A stretch of DNA of 64,000 nucleotides from Zingiber officinale. Lineage: Eukaryota > Streptophyta > Magnoliopsida > Zingiberales > Zingiberaceae. The stretch is taken from NCBI RefSeq assembly GCF_018446385.1, contig NC_056000.1:48082722-48146721 (forward strand), written 5' to 3'. Position numbers and translations under genes: made by a program. Below, in pieces: positions 59,888 to 64,000 of the stretch. The notes beneath the pieces were generated by a model that saw nothing but the letters and a program-made list of their open reading frames with translations, did no database searches and was not told where the DNA came from. Numbering within the stretch: the first letter of the stretch is position 1; every line of letters starts with the position of its first letter.

Positions 59888-59891
<4 letters not shown>
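59132..59891 (-). repeat. 5' LTR of the Gypsy element
   Basis: 760 bp. The plus-strand start reads TAATCC where the partner has TGATCC. It differs from 46707-47465 mostly by transitions. A minus-strand CTATATAAGGG motif lies at about 59352-59362. Confidence 0.88.

Positions 59892-59939
<48 letters not shown>
59892..59939. repeat. (TA)n microsatellite between two insertions
   Basis: About 48 bp of alternating TA. It is the insertion site of the Gypsy element on one side and of the small TIR element on the other, and probably continues the (TA)n at the MULE tip. Confidence 0.9.
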
Positions 59940-59942
<3 letters not shown>

Positions 59943-60912
59943 TATTGATATTATGCGCGCCCTATTTTACGCTCCTGTGCGCGTCAAAGCCAGGTGGAAT
60001 TTTTTTTTTTTTCAAAATCTCATATTTTCACACCACGTCATTTGATTTTTTTCCTTTTCTTTTCTAAAACTTAACTTTTCTTCGCCTCGCCTCGCCTCGC
60101 GTTTCCCGCGACGCCGGAGGAGAGATCAAGATGCAGAGCCAAGCCAATCGCCGCTTCGCCACCTACCGCCACTCTTCGCCGCCTTCGCCCGACGCCGCCC
60201 TCCCCCTCTCCCTCGCCGATGCCGAGCCCCGAGGACCTTCCTCCATGTTCTGGTTCATCCTCCACGGCTTCTGCTGCTTCGTTAGCCTTGCCCTTGGCTT
60301 CCGTTTCTCCCGTGTGACCGTCCTCCTCCTTTTCTCCACCTCCACCCTCAACTCCACCCCCTTCCTCCTCACCACAACGACGACGACCACGACCACCACT
60401 ACCACCACTACGACGACCCCCACCACCCGAACCAAGACCGTCACCATCTCCCATCTGCCCTCGCTCACTCCGGCTGCTCACCTCCCGCCGCAGAACCGGA
60501 CGCAAGGCCACGTCGTCGTCGGCAAGCATGGCATTCGCATCCGGTCGTGGCCGCACTCAGAACTCACCGAGGTGCTGCGGGCGCACGAGATCATCCAGAG
60601 CGTTCATCGCGAGCAGCGACCCTAGTATGGCGTCAAGAGTCCTCGGCCGCTGCTCGTAGTCACGCCCACCTATGTCTGCACCTTACAGACGCTCCACCTC
60701 ACCAGTCTTGGCCATTCCCTCATGCTCGTGCCCTATCGTAGAGCACTTTGTCGCGGGAAACACAGAGGCGAGGCGAGGAAAAGTTAAGTTTTAGAAAAGA
60801 AAAGGAAAAATCAAATGACGTGGTGTGAAAATATGAGATTTTGAAAAAAAAAAAATTCCACCTGGTTTTGACGCGCACAGGAGCGTAAAATAGGGCGCGC
60901 ATAATATCAATA

Positions 60913-60915
<3 letters not shown>
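59940..60915. mobile_element. small TIR element carrying a captured gene fragment (Pack type)
   Basis: Arms 59940-60111 and 60750-60915 are inverted repeats of about 170 bp with few mismatches (GAGTATTGATATTATGCGCG outermost). Between them lie about 640 bp of GC-rich former gene DNA. No transposase is present. Both sides abut (TA)n, so the target duplication cannot be read; long arms with a host exon fit a Pack-MULE, but another TIR superfamily is possible. Confidence 0.8.
60131..60741 (+). pseudogene. captured IRX14-like GT43 xylosyltransferase fragment
   Basis: The frame from ATG 60131 encodes a short polar N-terminus, then a membrane anchor with Phe/Cys/Leu (FCCFVSLALGFRFSR), a Thr run of about 16 from ACC/ACG/ACT repeats, then VVVGKHGIRIRSWPH and a helix with an Ala-His-Glu core. 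After a TAG at 60623 the same frame continues with VVTPTYVCTLQTLHLT and SLMLVPY. This is the start of plant IRX14-type GT43 glycosyltransferases, Golgi proteins of xylan backbone synthesis. Only the N-terminal part is present and it stops at the inverted arm. The Thr run and the stop indicate a non-functional copy. Confidence 0.85.

Positions 60916-60985
<70 letters not shown>
60916..60985. repeat. (TA)n microsatellite
   Basis: About 65 bp of alternating TA, then AAATA, directly before the right copy of the 16-bp flank. Confidence 0.9.
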
Positions 60986-60987
<2 letters not shown>

Positions 60988-61001
60988 AGTACGACATATA
61001 A
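60986..61001 (+). repeat. candidate target-site duplication, right copy
   Basis: AAAGTACGACATATAA, identical to 9005-9020. If both are the MULE duplication, everything between is one insertion plus later nested ones. Confidence 0.5.
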
Positions 61002-62750
61002 TAAAAATTATGCTATATATATATATAATTTTTATTATGTTTGGTGGGCCACGTACGGACGTTGATTAAAAAATTTTAAAAAAAATATTAAACGCGTTCA
61101 ATGAATTAAAGTGAAAGCGTGTAATGTCTGTGCGGACCATCCACGTTATGATAATTCTTGCATTGATTTTAACGTACCATGAATGTTATTGCTTTTCGTC
61201 CTCGATGTTATTTCGTTTCAGTGTCCACTGTCCACATGCTTTCTTTTAAAAAGAATCAAATTGCCTCGAGGCACGGCAGAGGTCTTTTCCTTCCTAAATA
61301 ATTTTAACTAATCAACAGATAAATTATTTTTAATAAATAATTATATAAAAATGATGAATCGATGGATCGTACGTTACGAATGCTTTCAATTTATTAATGG
61401 ACCACTTTTCTGAGTCTGAATTGATTATTCTCGATGCGAATTAGAATAGCCGTCAACTAATTAATAAATCAAATTAACTCTACAGGAATAATATGGCGCT
61501 CGAAGGGAAGAATAAAAGAATTAAAATACGGTAGATTTTTTAAGGGTTGGCTTATATATATAAATTGTATTTTAGAATTATCTATAAATAAATTAGAATA
61601 AAGATGATTTATCTTTAAAATTAACAGAGTAAAATTTAAACACTCTAATTATTAAAAAAAAAATCAAGGAATCAGTAAATGAGGGATGAGGGGAAATTTT
61701 TTTGACTTTTCTTCTTAAAAAAAATCAAGGAATCAGTAAATGTAGGAATATGAAAATAGAGGGGAAAATGGGAGGGTGAATGTAAAAATAGAAATGTTAA
61801 TTGCGGAGCTGCGGATCGTTTGTGTTTCCGTGGGACGGTATCTTATATTTACATTTAAAAATAGAAATGTCTTGATCGAGATATATATCTGTCATTGATT
61901 TGTAATCGTCTTCAATAAATTTCTTAACGGAATCGTTGCCACGTCGGTTTTGAAAGAGAGGTCTCGCCTACTCTTCTGTTTTTGGATTCAGAGAATAGAC
62001 AAAAATAACAAAACATCCCATTTTTTATCGAGTTATCAAAGGATGCCTTTTTTATTTTAAAGTGCAAAAATTAAAGAGATTTTTTTTTATTATCATAAAC
62101 AAAACATTTCATGTGGGCCGCTAAATTTCTTAATCGTCCCTTTTCAATTTAATAAATAAATCCATATAATAATTTTATCTAAAATTATTTTGGGCCTTCA
62201 ACACTTTTCACAATATTGTATAGTCGCCGACTATTTCTACCTAGGTCTATTAAAAATGTAAAATTAAATAGTTACAATCCTTTAAAAAAACATCAATATT
62301 TTCAAAAAAAAAAAAATTGTGCGCACATAAAACTCCGTCGGCATAAGTTTAGGGCAAACTCAGTTGCACAGCCCGACACGGAAAGCCACAAAAGAAGCAC
62401 ATAGATTTTATCGTAGAGATTTATTATTATTATTTTTTGATAATTTATATATTTAGAACCGATTAATTTTTATGGATAAGTATTCGATCCTATAAGTTTT
62501 TTATTTATCATCAGCGTAAATTAGGAAGTGTTCAATATATTTTGATAGTTTTTTTTATGGAATTGGACCGATTAACACTAAAATCAATCAATTCGAAATC
62601 TACCTATTCGGAAAAAAAAAATAAAAGGAGAATACCTACGCGATGGATCTGAAAAAACGCCGTCCGCATAATGTTTTTTCGAGGGCCAAGCACATGCTTC
62701 ACGAAAGCAACCTGAGAAACACGCGAATTGGCTCCTCCGCACTCCGCCTT
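61002..62750. other. AT-rich intergenic DNA upstream of the methylesterase gene
   Basis: No gene is seen. A short palindromic AT tract lies at 61002-61040. A direct repeat (AAATCAAGGAATCAGTAAAT) occurs near 61660 and 61725, about 62 bp apart. The rest is A/T-rich. Confidence 0.5.
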
Positions 62751-62759
62751 CTATAAAAC
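62751..62759 (+). promoter_or_regulatory. TATA box of the methylesterase gene
   Basis: CTATAAAAC, 52 bp before the ATG at 62811, in a GC-richer stretch. Good fit to a plant TATA box at the expected distance for a short leader. Confidence 0.6.
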
Positions 62760-62810
62760 GGACACCCGCAAGTCGACTTTTCAAACTTCAAAGTCCCACA
62801 ATCACATCAC

Positions 62811-63115
62811 ATGGCCGACTCCAGCTGCGACCGCAGCCACCACATTGTCCTCGTTCACGGCGCCTGCCACGGCGCCTGGTCCTGGTACAAGCTCATCTCC
62901 CTTCTCCGCTCCGCCGGCCACCGAGTCACCGCGCTTGATCTCGCTGCTTCCGGCGTCGACGAGGGTCGGTTCTCCGACCTCAGGAACTTCGCTGACTACA
63001 ACCAGCCCCTGATCGACCTCCTGGCCGCGCTGCCCCAGGGCGAGCGCATCGTCCTCGTAGGCCACAGCCTTGGGGGTCTCAACATCGCCTTCGCCATGGA
63101 CAGGTTCCCACACAA
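62811..63115 (+). pseudogene. methylesterase-family alpha/beta hydrolase, cut by a CACTA element
   Basis: Starting at ATG 62811 about 101 codons match the N-terminal half of plant methylesterases (MES / salicylic-acid-binding protein 2 / hydroxynitrile-lyase fold): the oxyanion-region motif HGACHGAW (residues 16-23), then LLRSAGHRVTALDLAASG, and the nucleophile elbow GHSLGG with Ser86. Such enzymes free salicylate, jasmonate or auxin from methyl esters. At 63116 a CACTA transposon follows directly, in the middle of an exon with no splice donor nearby, so the Asp and His of the triad are missing here. The rest of the gene may lie beyond the window. The intact promoter and start suggest a fairly recent disruption, provided this locus was active. 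Confidence 0.85.
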
Positions 63116-64000
63116 CACTACAACAAAAATCACTTTTCGCAGCGCGCTATTAACAGCGTACATTAAAAGCATGCCGTTAATAGTATTATTAACGGCGTGC
63201 ATGTTGATGTGCGCTGTTAATAGTATGAACTTTGAAATAAAAAAAGGTATTAACAGCGCGCATTAAAAGCACGCCGTCAATAATATATTATTAACGGCAT
63301 GCATGTTAATGTATGCTGCGAATAGTTAATAATAATAACAAAACGTAGTAAATAAAAAAACATGATTAAAATTTAATGGTTAGTTTGGAAATAATAAAGA
63401 AAAAGTAATAAAAAAATAAAGTTATATTAAATAAAATTAAATTAAAAAAAATACATGAAACAAAACGTAACTTAATTGGTTAAAAAAGTTGTTGTAACTT
63501 GGTTAAAAAAGTCAACAAATCTTTCGAATAAAATTAACAGCCAAACATTATAACTTGATTAAATAAAGAGTAGATTATGCTAAATAAAAAAAAAACGCAC
63601 AAAGCCTAAAAATGCCCGAAGCCTAAAAAACGCCCGAAGCCTAAAAAACGCTCGAAGCCTTCGCCGCCGAAGCCTTCACCGCAACCTCTCCGCAATAGTT
63701 CTGCCTCTCTTCACTACCGTCGCCGTCGCCGTCGCCGGACTCCTCTCTACCTCTCGGCACTCACCGCCACCAGCCGTAGGAATCCTCTCCGCCTCTCTGC
63801 ACTGATCATCGCCGGCCGCACGACTCCACCCCGCCTCTCCGCACTCGCCGTCGCTGCAAGACGTTCTTCCATCTCTCCGTACCATAGGACCACAGCAAGA
63901 GTAAGCAAGTCCTTTGATAGCCACTCCACACTCTACATCAAGCCAAAAGCTCAAAGCAAAGGTAACCCTAATCTCTATGTCCCTAAACTTATTTGGGCGG
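63116..64000 (+). mobile_element. CACTA (En/Spm) transposon, left end, runs off window
   Basis: Begins CACTACAACAAAAATCAC, the conserved CACTA terminus. Subterminal DNA holds two large palindromes, 63147-63223 and 63248-63324, sharing TATTAACAGCG, GCCGTTAATA and ACGGCRTGCATG words. Further in are an AT-rich stretch, a repeat of about 18 bp (GCCCGAAGCCTAAAAAAC, 63597-63670) and GC-rich CCTCTCCGCACT-type repeats (63685-63880) that end near a possible donor (AGAGTAAGC). Its target triplet is probably CAA (63113-63115). No transposase is visible in the part present. The minus-strand ORFs at 63676-63954 follow the repeat and are not convincing. Confidence 0.85.

Larger units (their letters stand above)
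46707..59891 (-). mobile_element. Tat-type Ty3/Gypsy retrotransposon with antisense ORF
   Basis: Two LTRs of 759 and 760 bp (TG...CA) lie in the same orientation. Flanking TATAT copies (46702-46706 and 59892-59896) fit a 5-bp duplication, but lie in a (TA)n tract. On the minus strand the order is 5' LTR (right), primer site, gag, protease, RT, RNase H, a second RNase H-like domain, integrase, tandem repeat, antisense ORF, purine tract, 3' LTR (left). The extra RNase H and the antisense ORF between integrase and 3' LTR are marks of the Tat lineage. gag and pol carry two stops and at least three frameshifts, and a solo LTR is inserted at 49454, so it is defective. Confidence 0.88.

Noticed and set aside
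60371..60430. Poly-Thr tract as a functional mucin-like domain
   Set aside because: A short trinucleotide repeat expansion inside a captured, stop-bearing gene fragment.

Overview
The window reads as plant nuclear DNA, probably from a commelinid monocot. Host exons are GC-rich, intergenic DNA is AT-rich, plant families are present (ATL RING-H2, methylesterase, GT43/IRX14, FAR1/MULE, Tat Gypsy) and most of the sequence is nested transposons. Zingiberales is only a guess. No rRNA, tRNA, CRISPR or bacterial features were seen. LAYOUT. (1) 1-9004, host arm: a minus-strand gene with a plastid-transit-like N-terminus running off the left edge (446-1); a possible spliced plus-strand transcript beginning about 500 bp away in divergent orientation (about 960-3151); a single-exon minus-strand ATL-type RING-H2 E3 ligase gene (5131-4622); and foldback or MITE-like repeats near 3672-4215, 6364-6515 and 7829-8249. 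(2) 9021-46706, one giant Mutator-like element (MULE): its ends are inverted repeats of about 1.2 kb (9021-10190 and 45510-46706). Inside are a seven-exon Ulp1/C48-like protease gene (11555-14570), a two-exon coiled-coil ORF (25021-25441), a FAR1/MULE transposase gene (39699-44633) broken by stops, a frameshift and an LTR, and a dispersed family of about 23-bp palindromes (AGCTGCTACA-n3-TGTAGCAGCT) that I see only in this element's own DNA. Nested in it are two gag-only LTR retrotransposons (16151-23442 and 31833-38881), two 2.4-kb solo-LTR-like elements (26249-28651 and 41236-43624) and a small MITE. Without these insertions the MULE would be about 18.5 kb. (3) 46707-59891: a Tat-type Ty3/Gypsy element on the minus strand, inserted in the (TA)n at the right tip of the MULE. 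It carries an antisense ORF, a 64-bp-class tandem repeat and a third solo LTR. (4) 59940-60915: a small terminal-inverted-repeat element in the same (TA)n, holding a captured first-exon fragment of an IRX14-like GT43 gene. A 16-bp direct repeat (9005-9020 and 60986-61001) flanks the whole composite and is a candidate target duplication of the MULE. (5) 61002-64000, host arm: AT-rich intergenic DNA, then a methylesterase-family alpha/beta hydrolase gene (62811 on) cut after about 101 codons by a CACTA transposon that runs off the right edge. HOW IT FITS TOGETHER. The host genes look unrelated to one another. The MULE is the organising object: its transposase, its Ulp1-like protease and possibly the coiled-coil ORF are the element's own genes, its palindromes and long inverted repeats are candidate cis signals, and the LTR elements are later parasites that disabled it. 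Several stop codons in the transposase and in the Gypsy gag, pol and antisense ORFs can be explained by C-to-T or G-to-A changes, as expected of methylated, ageing transposons.
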